A stretch of DNA of 64,000 nucleotides from Candidatus Latescibacterota bacterium. Lineage in GTDB: Bacteria > Latescibacterota > UBA2968. The notes below the pieces were generated by a model. That model saw only the letters and a list, made by a program, of their open reading frames with translations, was not told the DNA's origin and did not search any database. Positions 44,178-52,213 of this stretch are shown piece after piece. Every line of letters starts with the position of its first letter. The stretch's first letter is position 1. The stretch spans positions 390,128 to 454,127 of the forward strand of contig JAJEHL010000049.1 of assembly GCA_022823725.1 (NCBI GenBank), read 5' to 3'. The position numbers and the translations under genes were made by a program.

Positions 44178-45561
44178 TTTTTTCCTTTGCTACCAGCCGC
44201 GCAATAAGTCCCAAAAATGTCGCATGAATAAAGATCAACCGATTGGCAAAGAGGGTTGCATCTGCCATGCCATAGACGAGGAGTGCAGCGTAGATGGCGA
44301 TAAATGCCGCACAAAACAGACGTACGCGCGCATCGGAACTTCGTTGGAATAATAGATACGCACGCCAGAGAGCAAAACCAAAGACCCATAAAAACGCCGC
44401 GACGCCGACCAGCCCCATTCGCATCCCAATTGTCAAATAAACATTGTCAACTGCACCTACTGTCAATATCTGTGGCGGTGGCGGAAATGTCACCAAAGAC
44501 GTCACGGTTTCACCGTGTCCGCCGCCGAGCAGAGGCCGTTGACGAATTTTTTCCAGTGCATTGCCATAAGATATCAATCGTCCACTTACGGCTTCGACGC
44601 TACGCGTCACGCGGTCCAATGCTATGTCGCTCACGGCAGCGCGGGTTTGTTGCTGAAAAATATAACCCATCGCCAGCAGCAGCAGGGGGACCAGCGCTAC
44701 GACAAAAAGACGCGACAGGCGTTGAGGTGCAGCCTGCTTATCCAAGAAGGTCAACGCGGCCAGGCTGCCCAGCCCGACGAATAGGGAAATCCACATGCCC
44801 CGCCCCATTGTCAAAACCAGGGCCAGCCCGATAGGCAATATCGCGCCCCACGCCCATGCTCGTCTATATGCCCGTGCTTCAAATAACAAAATGGCGGCGA
44901 TGATGAGCATGCCCATTGGCAACACAATGCCTTCGAGCCGTGCGACTCGAACGAAACCACCCGCAATGTCCGTATCCACTTGTAAAAGGAATTCAAACAA
45001 ATACTCGATGCCGACAATTGCGGCGATGAGCAAAAATAAATGCAGGAATGTGGAGAATCGCCGCACATCCAAAAACCATGTTACCACAAAGAACAACGTG
45101 TAGTACAATGGATAGCGCACGTCGCGTAACATTTGCGAGATCGATTGTCCGTAGATCAATCCCAATAAGCAGGAAAATACGACCAGCCCCAGGAATACGC
45201 ACATCGGCCGATCCAAAAACGTATGCCGTCGCCAATTCCATCGGCCTTCCAACAAGTAGTTGAGATAGGCAATACCCATTACCACGACGAGAAGACCTTC
45301 ATAGAATTTGAAGTCCAGAGGCAAGAGCAGATAGTCTTCATAGAACCAGGAAGGCACAACCGCGGCGGTGAAACACAAATAGAGCACTGACAGCGTGAGA
45401 GAGCCAAAAAGTGCGATTGCCGACAACAAGCTCAAGACGAGAATCGCCGCAAGCGCGTCATTTACTAAAAACGGCAGTGCAATTAACAGGACCTGCCCTA
45501 AACACACCAGAACCAGCAGGTGAGGTTTTGCAGGGTCAAAAAAATCTGTTCGGAGTATCAC
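44167..45561 (-). CDS. O-antigen ligase/polymerase family (Wzy/WaaL-like) membrane protein
   Basis: Polytopic protein of 464 residues with about twelve membrane segments. It has the Wzy_C-type features: GRGMWISLFVGLG, then ISYGNALEKIRQRPLLGGGHG with the large loop, and VDNVYLTIGMRMGLVG. Such proteins polymerise or ligate undecaprenyl-linked sugar units in the periplasm. GTG start overlapping the upstream stop (GTGA); its own end overlaps the glycosyltransferase start by 11 bases. Confidence 0.85.
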   Translation of the reverse strand: MILRTDFFDPAKPHLLVLVCLGQVLLIALPFLVNDALAAILVLSLLSAIALFGSLTLSVLYLCFTAAVVPSWFYEDYLLLPLDFKFYEGLLVVVMGIAYLNYLLEGRWNWRRHTFLDRPMCVFLGLVVFSCLLGLIYGQSISQMLRDVRYPLYYTLFFVVTWFLDVRRFSTFLHLFLLIAAIVGIEYLFEFLLQVDTDIAGGFVRVARLEGIVLPMGMLIIAAILLFEARAYRRAWAWGAILPIGLALVLTMGRGMWISLFVGLGSLAALTFLDKQAAPQRLSRLFVVALVPLLLLAMGYIFQQQTRAAVSDIALDRVTRSVEAVSGRLISYGNALEKIRQRPLLGGGHGETVTSLVTFPPPPQILTVGAVDNVYLTIGMRMGLVGVAAFLWVFGFALWRAYLLFQRSSDARVRLFCAAFIAIYAALLVYGMADATLFANRLIFIHATFLGLIARLVAKEKNDV

Positions 45562-46730
45562 GGCCTCCGTCCTATTCGGTTAATCCACTGTACGCATATC
45601 CACGCAGCAGGCGCACACAAAACCGCATCAATAGGTAGCCGAAAGCGTGTGTGAGCAAAGAATACCATGTGCAATAGTGACATGCAAATTATCAGTAGAA
45701 TAAGCGCCAGGCCTTCGGGCCTGTGGCGTTGGAGAAATGTGCCGGCAAGTCCCAGGGTTAGCAATGGGGTACAGGAAAGCGCGGCAAGGGCGTTGTACAA
45801 TGGCGGTTCTCCCGGAATCCAGGAGCACCAAAAATAGAACAGTTTGTCAATGCTCAAACTCAGATAGTGCAGTGGTTGTGCGATGATCCACTTCAGTACA
45901 ATGCCTGCGACGCGGCGGTCGGCGGTTGCGCCCTGAGATGTGTCGGCCAGTGTGTGATAAAGTGCCAGATAATCGATGCGATTGTCGTAAACGCCGTGTC
46001 CCTCGGGGTGTGCCCCCACCAGCAAGTTGATCCCCAAATTTGTCGAGATGAGAACGAATTCGCTCGAGATGGTATGATTGCGCGCTGTCCACGGCAAAAT
46101 AATCAGGCAGAGTACGCCGATTACAGTTAGTACACGCGCTGCTTTTTGTACAGGTGCCAGGCTCGATTTTCGCCACCAAAAAAAGAGGACAAGAGGTAGC
46201 CAGGGCAATAAAATGGGCTTGCAAAGTGCGGACAGCCCCACAATTCCGCCAAATACCATCGCCATTGTGACGGTGCTCTTTTGCCAAAATTGAATACAAG
46301 ACACAAAGCTAATAGTCGTCAGCAAAACCAGAAGGGTTTCGGCCATCAATACGCCAGAAAAAAATACAAATAACGGATAAATAGCGAATAAACTCGCAGC
46401 GAACAAACCGACTGCAACCTTGCCTATTTTACAGCCCAGAACATAGATGAGATAGCATGTGATTGTGCCCATGATGGCCTGGACAATCCGCACCAGGACG
46501 AGATTATGACCAAATGTGCGATACATACCCGCCAGAAATAACCCGTATAATGGAGGGCGGTACATTCCAGTATCGGGGTGCAAAATGCCCAGGGCGACAT
46601 AAGCCTGCCCGAGGCGGTCCCAGTGTACCTCATCAGATGCATTGGTCAAATCGGATTGCGTCAACCCAAAGCCTACGCGCAATAACAATGCGAATGCGAG
46701 AAGGCCCCACAGGCGCTGGCGATGACTCAT
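45558..46730 (-). CDS. ArnT/GT39-type membrane glycosyltransferase
   Basis: Membrane protein of 390 residues with about nine to ten segments. The first extracytoplasmic loop carries an acidic site (SDEVHWDRLGQAYV), and the pattern GMYRPPLYGLFLAGMY is typical of the dolichyl-phosphate-mannose transferase-like group. A membrane-bound sugar is probably the donor. It begins 13 bases after the wzi-like gene and shares four bases with the next gene. Confidence 0.85.
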   Translation of the reverse strand: MSHRQRLWGLLAFALLLRVGFGLTQSDLTNASDEVHWDRLGQAYVALGILHPDTGMYRPPLYGLFLAGMYRTFGHNLVLVRIVQAIMGTITCYLIYVLGCKIGKVAVGLFAASLFAIYPLFVFFSGVLMAETLLVLLTTISFVSCIQFWQKSTVTMAMVFGGIVGLSALCKPILLPWLPLVLFFWWRKSSLAPVQKAARVLTVIGVLCLIILPWTARNHTISSEFVLISTNLGINLLVGAHPEGHGVYDNRIDYLALYHTLADTSQGATADRRVAGIVLKWIIAQPLHYLSLSIDKLFYFWCSWIPGEPPLYNALAALSCTPLLTLGLAGTFLQRHRPEGLALILLIICMSLLHMVFFAHTRFRLPIDAVLCAPAAWICVQWINRIGRRP

Positions 46731-46743
46731 TTCTCTTTTCCGA

Positions 46744-48363
46744 TCAATAGAAGTTCACATCCATTGTCGCTGTCCATTCATGCCCCGTTGTTCTGTTTTG
46801 CGGGGTTATAATGCGATGGTGTTGATACTGTACCTGTAAAGTCCAATTTCTCACGGGGGCAAATATCACGCGCCCACCCATTTTTTGGTATGTCTCCACA
46901 TCGCCTGACATAAAGTCTCGCGTGGGTGCATCCTGTAGCCGCCGTCCCAGTTGTGCGTTGCCTCCCACATTGACAACTGTTCCATCTGGATTTACTGGAT
47001 TTTCCCCTTGCCTCTCTCTTTCAAAGGTCAAAGATGCATTAAGACTCGAAGAAAAACGGTGTGTTATTTGTGCGAAATATCGGTCTGCATTTGGCCCGGT
47101 TGGATAGCCCAGCAGGGTGTCGTAGTGTTCATAAGTATTGATGTCAAAATTGTGCGCGTACACATAAGGCTCCACACGCACGTATTCGGCGCGCACGTCA
47201 GTATCTCGCAAGCCCATAGGATCAACCCAGAACGCGCCCACTTGAAAGGCGAATTGATTGGAAAATGCATCGGGATCAAATTTGACCATATCGTCAAAAA
47301 ACCACGCGCCATAAAGTGTCAGTCCCGTCCGGATGCGAGCCGATATATCGGCTCCAATTACGAGATTGTCGCGATTACCCAGGTGATTTTGAGTTCCGGC
47401 AAATACGGCCACCGGCAGAACGTAAAGCAACTCAAATCCCCGGTCGCCATATACCACTGCCTCCTGCAACCCAATTCGCACCTTTGAGAATGCCATTTCC
47501 AGTCGGTGCGCGGCCAGTCGCTTTTGCCGCAAAAAAATACGCACATGTCCATTGTCGATCCACCGGCGCGTTGTGTCGATTAATCCCGGGCGCGCACGCA
47601 GTGATGAAGCGATATGGGTATAGCGCAGTCGCCCGTGAGATGCCTGCAACCGCAACAGGCCATAAGATGGCGCGTTGTTAGAGAGCAATAAATTTCCCGT
47701 GCGCCCAGGTCCCCAATTCAGGCTTCCCTTGCCCGCATCTATACGCATCCAGGAATTTGCCCAGGCCAGTTGAAATGCACTTTCGCGGAAGTCCACCTTT
47801 TTGCCCTTGAGTTGTACGTCTTCAATGGGACGAGCCAGCACATCTTCTCGACGAAGGCGCGGTTGGTTGCTCCACTCGCGGGCTTCAAAGTGGCGTGCAT
47901 AAAATCCCAATGTGTGGAATCGTCCACGCATTGAACCACCAATATAGGTTTGAGATGCGGTCTCGTTCACAAATCCATTGCCCCTGCGCGCAATCACCTG
48001 TTGCCGCACCAGCGGTTCGAGAGTGACGGATGCCGCTGAGTCGCGCCACGTCCACCGGGGTTCGCGTGCGAAGGCTGCGCGATTTTCCAATTCTGCAATA
48101 TATCGGTTGGTGAGGTCGCGCTCGGTTGCCGACATAGATTGATTTGATACGGCGGAGAGTATCTGTGCAACTTGTATCCGGGTCAAGGGCCGCATATCGG
48201 GCACGGCAATCCAACCTCGCGCACTCAGGCGATCTAACAGGGGATACACGGGATGGTTTAATGGGACATCGGGCGAAGCATCTTCACATAGCACTGGACC
48301 AGCGATATAGAAGAACACCAGGATGTACGTGAGTAATCGGAGTAGCAAGTGTATATTTCTCAT
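46744..48363 (-). CDS. Capsule-assembly Wzi-like outer-membrane protein
   Basis: Protein of 539 residues with a signal peptide (YILVFFYIAGPVLC, cut before EDASP). An N-terminal segment PLNHPVYPLLDRLSARGWI is characteristic of Wzi-family proteins, followed by a large beta-barrel with repeated amphipathic strands (KGSLNWGPGRTGNLLLSNNA, FAFQVGAFWVDP) that ends in an aromatic strand (ATMDVNFY). Wzi binds capsule on the cell surface. ATG 48363 is chosen because the signal peptide starts there. It is the first gene of the exopolysaccharide operon, divergent from the microcompartment operon. Confidence 0.82.
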   Translation of the reverse strand: MRNIHLLLRLLTYILVFFYIAGPVLCEDASPDVPLNHPVYPLLDRLSARGWIAVPDMRPLTRIQVAQILSAVSNQSMSATERDLTNRYIAELENRAAFAREPRWTWRDSAASVTLEPLVRQQVIARRGNGFVNETASQTYIGGSMRGRFHTLGFYARHFEAREWSNQPRLRREDVLARPIEDVQLKGKKVDFRESAFQLAWANSWMRIDAGKGSLNWGPGRTGNLLLSNNAPSYGLLRLQASHGRLRYTHIASSLRARPGLIDTTRRWIDNGHVRIFLRQKRLAAHRLEMAFSKVRIGLQEAVVYGDRGFELLYVLPVAVFAGTQNHLGNRDNLVIGADISARIRTGLTLYGAWFFDDMVKFDPDAFSNQFAFQVGAFWVDPMGLRDTDVRAEYVRVEPYVYAHNFDINTYEHYDTLLGYPTGPNADRYFAQITHRFSSSLNASLTFERERQGENPVNPDGTVVNVGGNAQLGRRLQDAPTRDFMSGDVETYQKMGGRVIFAPVRNWTLQVQYQHHRIITPQNRTTGHEWTATMDVNFY

Positions 48364-48403
48364 GATGGTTAGAGAAAATAAAGATTTTATCTGAATTTGG
48401 TTC

Positions 48404-48434
48404 AAAGCGCGGGACTTGTCAAGCATCGCGCTTT
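48404..48434. promoter_or_regulatory. 31-base interrupted palindrome between divergent operons
   Basis: Left arm 48404-48418 (AAAGCGCGGGACTTG), centre 48419, right arm 48420-48434 (CAAGCATCGCGCTTT). Twelve Watson-Crick pairs, one wobble and two mismatches. Followed by TTTTT on the plus side, so it could terminate plus-strand transcripts or act as an operator for both divergent promoters. Confidence 0.6.
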
Positions 48435-48452
48435 TTATAGCGTGTTTAGCTC

Positions 48453-48481
48453 TTGACTTTACAGCAGTCATGGGCTATTTT
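48453..48481 (+). promoter_or_regulatory. Sigma-70-type promoter of the microcompartment operon
   Basis: TTGACT (48453-48458), exactly 17 bases, TATTTT (48476-48481). Predicted transcript start about 33 bases before the PduL start codon. Confidence 0.5.
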
Positions 48482-48521
48482 TCGCCTTTTGTAAATAGCG
48501 CCTGGTGCAAAACTTTAGACA

Positions 48522-49229
48522 ATGTTTCCAATGCGAAAAAATGCCTCTGTGTGCGATGACTGCGGTCTTTGTTCTTTCGGGCAAAACAGCGGGGAAAGCG
48601 ATGCGATTGACCGCATTGCACGAGAAGTCGTGCGCCAGATACGCGGTGGAGATGGTGCAGAAATTCCCATTTCCGCAGGTGTATCTGCCCGGCATGCACA
48701 TGTCGATGACGAAACTCTGGAGATCCTTTTTGGTGCGGGGCATACCTTAACGCCTTATCGCGAGCTCTACCAACCGGGTGCTTTTGCCGCCGAGGAAGTC
48801 ATTTCCGTTGTTGGTCCCCGGCTGCGCGCGATTGAGCGCGTGCGGATTCTCGGCCCCAGCCGCGACTATAATCAGGTTGAACTCGCCCGAACAGATGCCA
48901 TCTATATCGGCGTTGATCCACCTGTGAGGGATTCAGGAGACCTGAGAGACGCGCCACCTGTTACTTTTATCGGCCCCAGGGGTTCGGTCACGGTCAATGC
49001 AGCCATTCGCGCGGCGCGCCATATTCACCTGCGCCCATCTGATGTAATAGATTATGGCTTTCAAGGACGGGAATCTGTCAGGGTGCGCGTGGGAGGCGAA
49101 AAAGGCGTTGTATATGACAATGTGCGCCTCAAAATAGACGAAAGCTATTTGCCCGAACTCCATCTGGATACCGACGATGCCAACGCAGCCGATCTCGTCT
49201 GTGGCGATACGGCGTTTATGATAAGATAA
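48522..49229 (+). CDS. pduL: PduL-type phosphotransacylase with N-terminal Cys motif and encapsulation helix
   Basis: Phosphate acyltransferase of 235 residues, converting acyl-CoA plus phosphate into acyl-phosphate plus CoA. The two PduL domains show the zinc-binding HxH motifs RHAHV (His 58, 60) and RHIHL (His 167, 169). An N-terminal amphipathic helix at about 27-42 (DAIDRIAREVVRQIRGG) should target the shell lumen. Before it, CDDCGLC (Cys 11, 14, 17) is an unusual CxxCxxC addition. An in-frame stop at 48516 limits the start to ATG 48522 or 48531, neither with a strong ribosome site. First gene of the operon. Confidence 0.9.
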   Translation: MFPMRKNASVCDDCGLCSFGQNSGESDAIDRIAREVVRQIRGGDGAEIPISAGVSARHAHVDDETLEILFGAGHTLTPYRELYQPGAFAAEEVISVVGPRLRAIERVRILGPSRDYNQVELARTDAIYIGVDPPVRDSGDLRDAPPVTFIGPRGSVTVNAAIRAARHIHLRPSDVIDYGFQGRESVRVRVGGEKGVVYDNVRLKIDESYLPELHLDTDDANAADLVCGDTAFMIR

Positions 49230-49240
49230 GAAGGGGCTTA

Positions 49241-49513
49241 ATGACCGCACTCGGTATGATTGAAACACTCGGCGTTATTGGCACAACAGAAGCTGCCGAT
49301 GCGATGGTCAAGACAGCCCTGGTCACGATTGAAAAGTACGAAAAAATCGGTGCGGGATATACCACTACACTGGTGCGCGGCGATGTGGGTGCGGTTCGCG
49401 CAGCTATCGAAGCGGGAACAGAAGCTGCCGAGCGCGTTGGGGATCTCATTTCCGCTCACGTTATCCCAAGTCTCGATCCACAAGTAGAAGCAATTATTTT
49501 TAGTACTCAATGA
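49241..49513 (+). CDS. BMC-H microcompartment shell protein (1)
   Basis: Single BMC-domain protein of 90 residues (PduA/EutM family). ALGMIETLGVIGTTEAADAM opens the fold, RGDVGAVRAAIEAG and SAHVIPSL are conserved, and the residues lining the hexamer pore are KIGAGY at about 39-44. Hexamers tile the facets of the polyhedral shell. Compared with the next gene it has EIIFST-like C-terminal divergence and a T-rich first helix, so the two paralogues probably give mixed or differently permeable facets. Confidence 0.95.
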   Translation: MTALGMIETLGVIGTTEAADAMVKTALVTIEKYEKIGAGYTTTLVRGDVGAVRAAIEAGTEAAERVGDLISAHVIPSLDPQVEAIIFSTQ

Positions 49514-49537
49514 TCATTTTTCAGGAGGAATAGCAAC

Positions 49538-49822
49538 ATGGGTGAAGCCCTCGGTATGATTGAAACCAAAGGTCTCGTAGCGATGATTGAAGCGGCAGAT
49601 GCAATGGTCAAAGCCGCCAATGTCCAATTTGTCAATTGGGAACGCATTGGCGCGGGATATGTCACTGCTATTGTGCGCGGCGATGTGGCAGCGGTCAAAG
49701 CCGCAACGGAAGCCGGTGCTGCTGCTGCTGGCAAAATTGGTGAACTCGTTTCCGTACACGTCATCCCGCGACCACATGGTAGCCTTGAAAATATTCTGCC
49801 TATCGGCTCTTCAAACGACTAA
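49538..49822 (+). CDS. BMC-H microcompartment shell protein (2)
   Basis: Single BMC-domain protein of 94 residues, closest to the canonical hexamer: [26 protein letters not shown] at the pore, [25 protein letters not shown]. It has a strong ribosome site (AGGAGG, nine bases before ATG) and is likely the major facet protein. It begins 24 bases after the first BMC-H gene and is followed after three bases by a pentamer gene. Confidence 0.96.
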   Translation: MGEALGMIETKGLVAMIEAADAMVKAANVQFVNWERIGAGYVTAIVRGDVAAVKAATEAGAAAAGKIGELVSVHVIPRPHGSLENILPIGSSND

Positions 49823-49825
49823 ACT

Positions 49826-50116
49826 ATGACCCTCGGCAAGGTGGTGGGAACGGTGGTTGCCACCCAAAAAGACAGCGGCCTGGCGGGTTTTAAGCTCCAG
49901 ATCGTCCAAACGCTCGATTTGCCCGCATTCGAACTTAAAGAAAGTTTTTTGGTCGCCGTAGATGCTGTTGGTGCAGGCGATGGCGAAGTCGTGCTCTGTT
50001 GTAGTGGGAGTTCCGCCCGCCTGACAAGTGTGACTGAAAATCGTCCTGTCGATGCTGTGATTGTTGCTATTATCGACACGGCAGAAATAGAAGGTGAAGC
50101 GGTTTATCGGAAGTGA
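49826..50116 (+). CDS. BMC-P (EutN/CcmL) vertex protein (1)
   Basis: Pentameric vertex protein of 96 residues. TLGKVVGTVVATQKDSGLAG opens the OB-like fold. FLVAVDAVGAGDGEVVLCCS and VDAVIVAIID match the EutN/CcmL pattern. Five copies cap each vertex of the shell. It is one of three paralogues in the operon, which is typical of Planctomycetes-Verrucomicrobia-type loci. Confidence 0.94.
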   Translation: MTLGKVVGTVVATQKDSGLAGFKLQIVQTLDLPAFELKESFLVAVDAVGAGDGEVVLCCSGSSARLTSVTENRPVDAVIVAIIDTAEIEGEAVYRK

Positions 50117-50133
50117 GAAGTGTGAAGTGAGAT

Positions 50134-51570
50134 ATGAACTTAGACGAAATCCAAATCCAATCGGTGGTTGAGCAGGTTGTGCGTCGCCTTGTGGCTGAGC
50201 GCGAAGCTCCTGCGGTTATTGCGCCGCCCGCTCGCTATGAAAACAAAGGCGACGATGGCCTTTTTGACGATCTCGAAGAAGCTATTGCCGCGGCTTCAGA
50301 AGCCCAGCGAGCACTCGAATCCATGAGCCTGGAGCAACGTCGCGATCTGATTGCTGCAATTCGCCGCGAATCTATGGCGCATTCAAAGGGTATCGCACAA
50401 AAAACCGTTGAAGAAACCGGCATGGGCAAAGTGCCGCACAAAATACGCAAATTCGAGGTTGTTGCACAGCACACACCTGGCGTTGAAGATTTGCAGCCCA
50501 CGGCTTGGACGGGCGACAACGGTTTGACGGTTGTTGAAATGGCACCCTTTGGCGTGATAGCAGCGGTCACGCCATCCACGCATCCGGTCCCCACGATGGT
50601 CAACAATGCAATTAGCTTTATCGCTGCGGGCAATAGTGCGGTGTTTGCACCCCATCCAGGCGCGAAAGATGTTTCGGCTCTGGGTCTTCAAATGCTCAAT
50701 CGCGCCATTGTCGGTGCGAGCGGGCCACCAAATTTGCTCGTCGCTGTGCGGGAACCTTCCATAGAAACGGCGCAGAGCCTTTTTGTGCATCCCGACATTG
50801 ATCTGGTTCTCGTCACCGGTGGAGGTGGTGTTGTCAAGGCAGCCATGCAAGCACCCAAGCGCGTGATCGCAGCCGGTCCTGGTAATCCACCTGTGGTGGT
50901 GGATGAGACCGCCGATATCGAAAAGGCCGCTATCAGTATTATTGAAGGTGGCGGTTTTGACAATAATATTCTGTGTATTGGTGAAAAGGAAGTTTTTGCT
51001 GTTCAATCCGTGGTCGATGATCTGATGCGTCATCTGAAGGCAAATAATTGTGTGGAACTCGACCGCTCGCAAATTGATGCGCTGACCAAAATCGCTTTTC
51101 CTCGCGATGAAAAAGGCGATTGGATGCTCAATCGCGATCTCGTCGGTCGCAGCGCGCATGTGCTTGCTGCTCAAATTGGCCTCAATATTTCGCCCGATAC
51201 AGAACTTTTAATTGGCGAGGTTGAGAATGAGCACGATTTTGTTCAACACGAGCAGATGATGCCGTTTGTCCCCATTGTTCGCACACCCGATGTACACAGG
51301 GCAATTGACTGGGCTATTCGAGCCGAACAGGGGTATCGCCACACAGCGGTCATGCACTCTAAGAATGTCGAGAATATGACGGTTATGGCTCGTCGGTGTA
51401 AATGTACTATTTTTGTGAAAAACGGCGCGTCATCTGCGGGATTAGGCGCAGGTGGCGAGGGCTATACGTCTTTCTCCATTGCTACACCTACCGGCGAAGG
51501 TTGCACGTCTGCCCGCACATTTACCCGCCAGCGTCGCTGTGCCTTAATAGACTACTTCAGAATTGTATAG
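50134..51570 (+). CDS. CoA-acylating aldehyde dehydrogenase (EutE/PduP type)
   Basis: NAD- and CoA-dependent aldehyde dehydrogenase of 478 residues, converting the aldehyde released in the shell to acyl-CoA. The N-terminal 20 residues (LDEIQIQSVVEQVVRRLVAE) form an amphipathic encapsulation helix, joined by a Pro/Ala linker. The catalytic Cys lies in GGGFDNNILCIGEKE at about residue 280, with ITGG-like VLVTGGGGVVKAAM before it. The ending FTRQRRCALIDYFRIV is typical of the group. Works between the aldolase and PduL. Confidence 0.95.
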   Translation: MNLDEIQIQSVVEQVVRRLVAEREAPAVIAPPARYENKGDDGLFDDLEEAIAAASEAQRALESMSLEQRRDLIAAIRRESMAHSKGIAQKTVEETGMGKVPHKIRKFEVVAQHTPGVEDLQPTAWTGDNGLTVVEMAPFGVIAAVTPSTHPVPTMVNNAISFIAAGNSAVFAPHPGAKDVSALGLQMLNRAIVGASGPPNLLVAVREPSIETAQSLFVHPDIDLVLVTGGGGVVKAAMQAPKRVIAAGPGNPPVVVDETADIEKAAISIIEGGGFDNNILCIGEKEVFAVQSVVDDLMRHLKANNCVELDRSQIDALTKIAFPRDEKGDWMLNRDLVGRSAHVLAAQIGLNISPDTELLIGEVENEHDFVQHEQMMPFVPIVRTPDVHRAIDWAIRAEQGYRHTAVMHSKNVENMTVMARRCKCTIFVKNGASSAGLGAGGEGYTSFSIATPTGEGCTSARTFTRQRRCALIDYFRIV

Positions 51571-51593
51571 CTCCCGCATCCCACGAGGTAAAA

Positions 51594-51857
51594 ATGTTTC
51601 TCGGCCGCGTCATTGGCAAAATTTGGGCGACGCGCAAAGATGCCTCGCTCAAAGGTTTTAGACTGCTTGTCATTGAACCGATTGATCATGAGCACAAAAA
51701 AGCAGGGGATGCTTTTGTCGCGGTTGATGTGGTCAATGCCAGCGATGGCGAGACCATCTACTGGGTTGGTTCACGAGAAGCTCCCAACGCCCTGCCAGAT
51801 AAATACGGTCCGGTTGATGCGGCAGTTGTCGGCATTGTCGATCAGGTTGATGCATGA
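51594..51857 (+). CDS. BMC-P (EutN/CcmL) vertex protein (2)
   Basis: Pentameric vertex protein of 87 residues. FLGRVIGKIWATRKDASLKG, DAFVAVDVVNASDGETIYWV and VDAAVVGIVDQVD show the fold. ATG 51594 with GAGG upstream; the longer frame upstream overlaps the dehydrogenase end and is excluded. It carries a charged insertion (HEHKK) near the middle that the other copies lack. Confidence 0.93.
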   Translation: MFLGRVIGKIWATRKDASLKGFRLLVIEPIDHEHKKAGDAFVAVDVVNASDGETIYWVGSREAPNALPDKYGPVDAAVVGIVDQVDA

Positions 51858-51874
51858 AGTAGCCTACCCTCCGG

Positions 51875-51899
51875 CTCCCCTTAGAAAGAAGAAGGGGAG
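51875..51899. other. Hairpin inside the microcompartment operon
   Basis: CTCCCCTT (51875-51882) and AAGGGGAG (51892-51899) form a perfect 8-bp stem with a nine-base loop. No T-run follows. It lies in the only sizeable gap (75 bases) between shell genes and may tune mRNA stability or be a small repeat. Confidence 0.55.
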
Positions 51900-51932
51900 A
51901 ATGCAGCTAAATCCCGAATCCCAAATTCTATA

Positions 51933-52205
51933 ATGTTCCTGGCTCGCGTACTCGGCAGCGTCACATCGACTATTAAACACAGCGATTACAACAGCGCTAA
52001 GCTCATGGTCGTACAGCCCATTATGCCCGATGGTAAAGATGACGGCGCATCAGCGCTCGCAGTCGATGCCACAGGCGTGGGGCGCGGTGAAATTGTCCTC
52101 GTGATCCGTCAGGGCGTCGCAGCAGGTCTCGTTCTCAACGTGGAATTGCCTGCGGTGCGTTCCGTTATCGTCGGTGTTGTGGATGATATTGATATCAAGG
52201 AGTGA
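51933..52205 (+). CDS. BMC-P (EutN/CcmL) vertex protein (3)
   Basis: Pentameric vertex protein of 90 residues (FLARVLGSVTSTIKHSDYNS, ALAVDATGVGRGEIVLVIRQ, VRSVIVGVVDDIDI). The start ATG at 51933 lacks a clear Shine-Dalgarno sequence, unlike its neighbours, so its level may be low, as suits a protein needed in few copies per shell. Its end carries the AAGGAG used by the next gene. Confidence 0.93.
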   Translation: MFLARVLGSVTSTIKHSDYNSAKLMVVQPIMPDGKDDGASALAVDATGVGRGEIVLVIRQGVAAGLVLNVELPAVRSVIVGVVDDIDIKE

Positions 52206-52213
52206 GACAGAAA

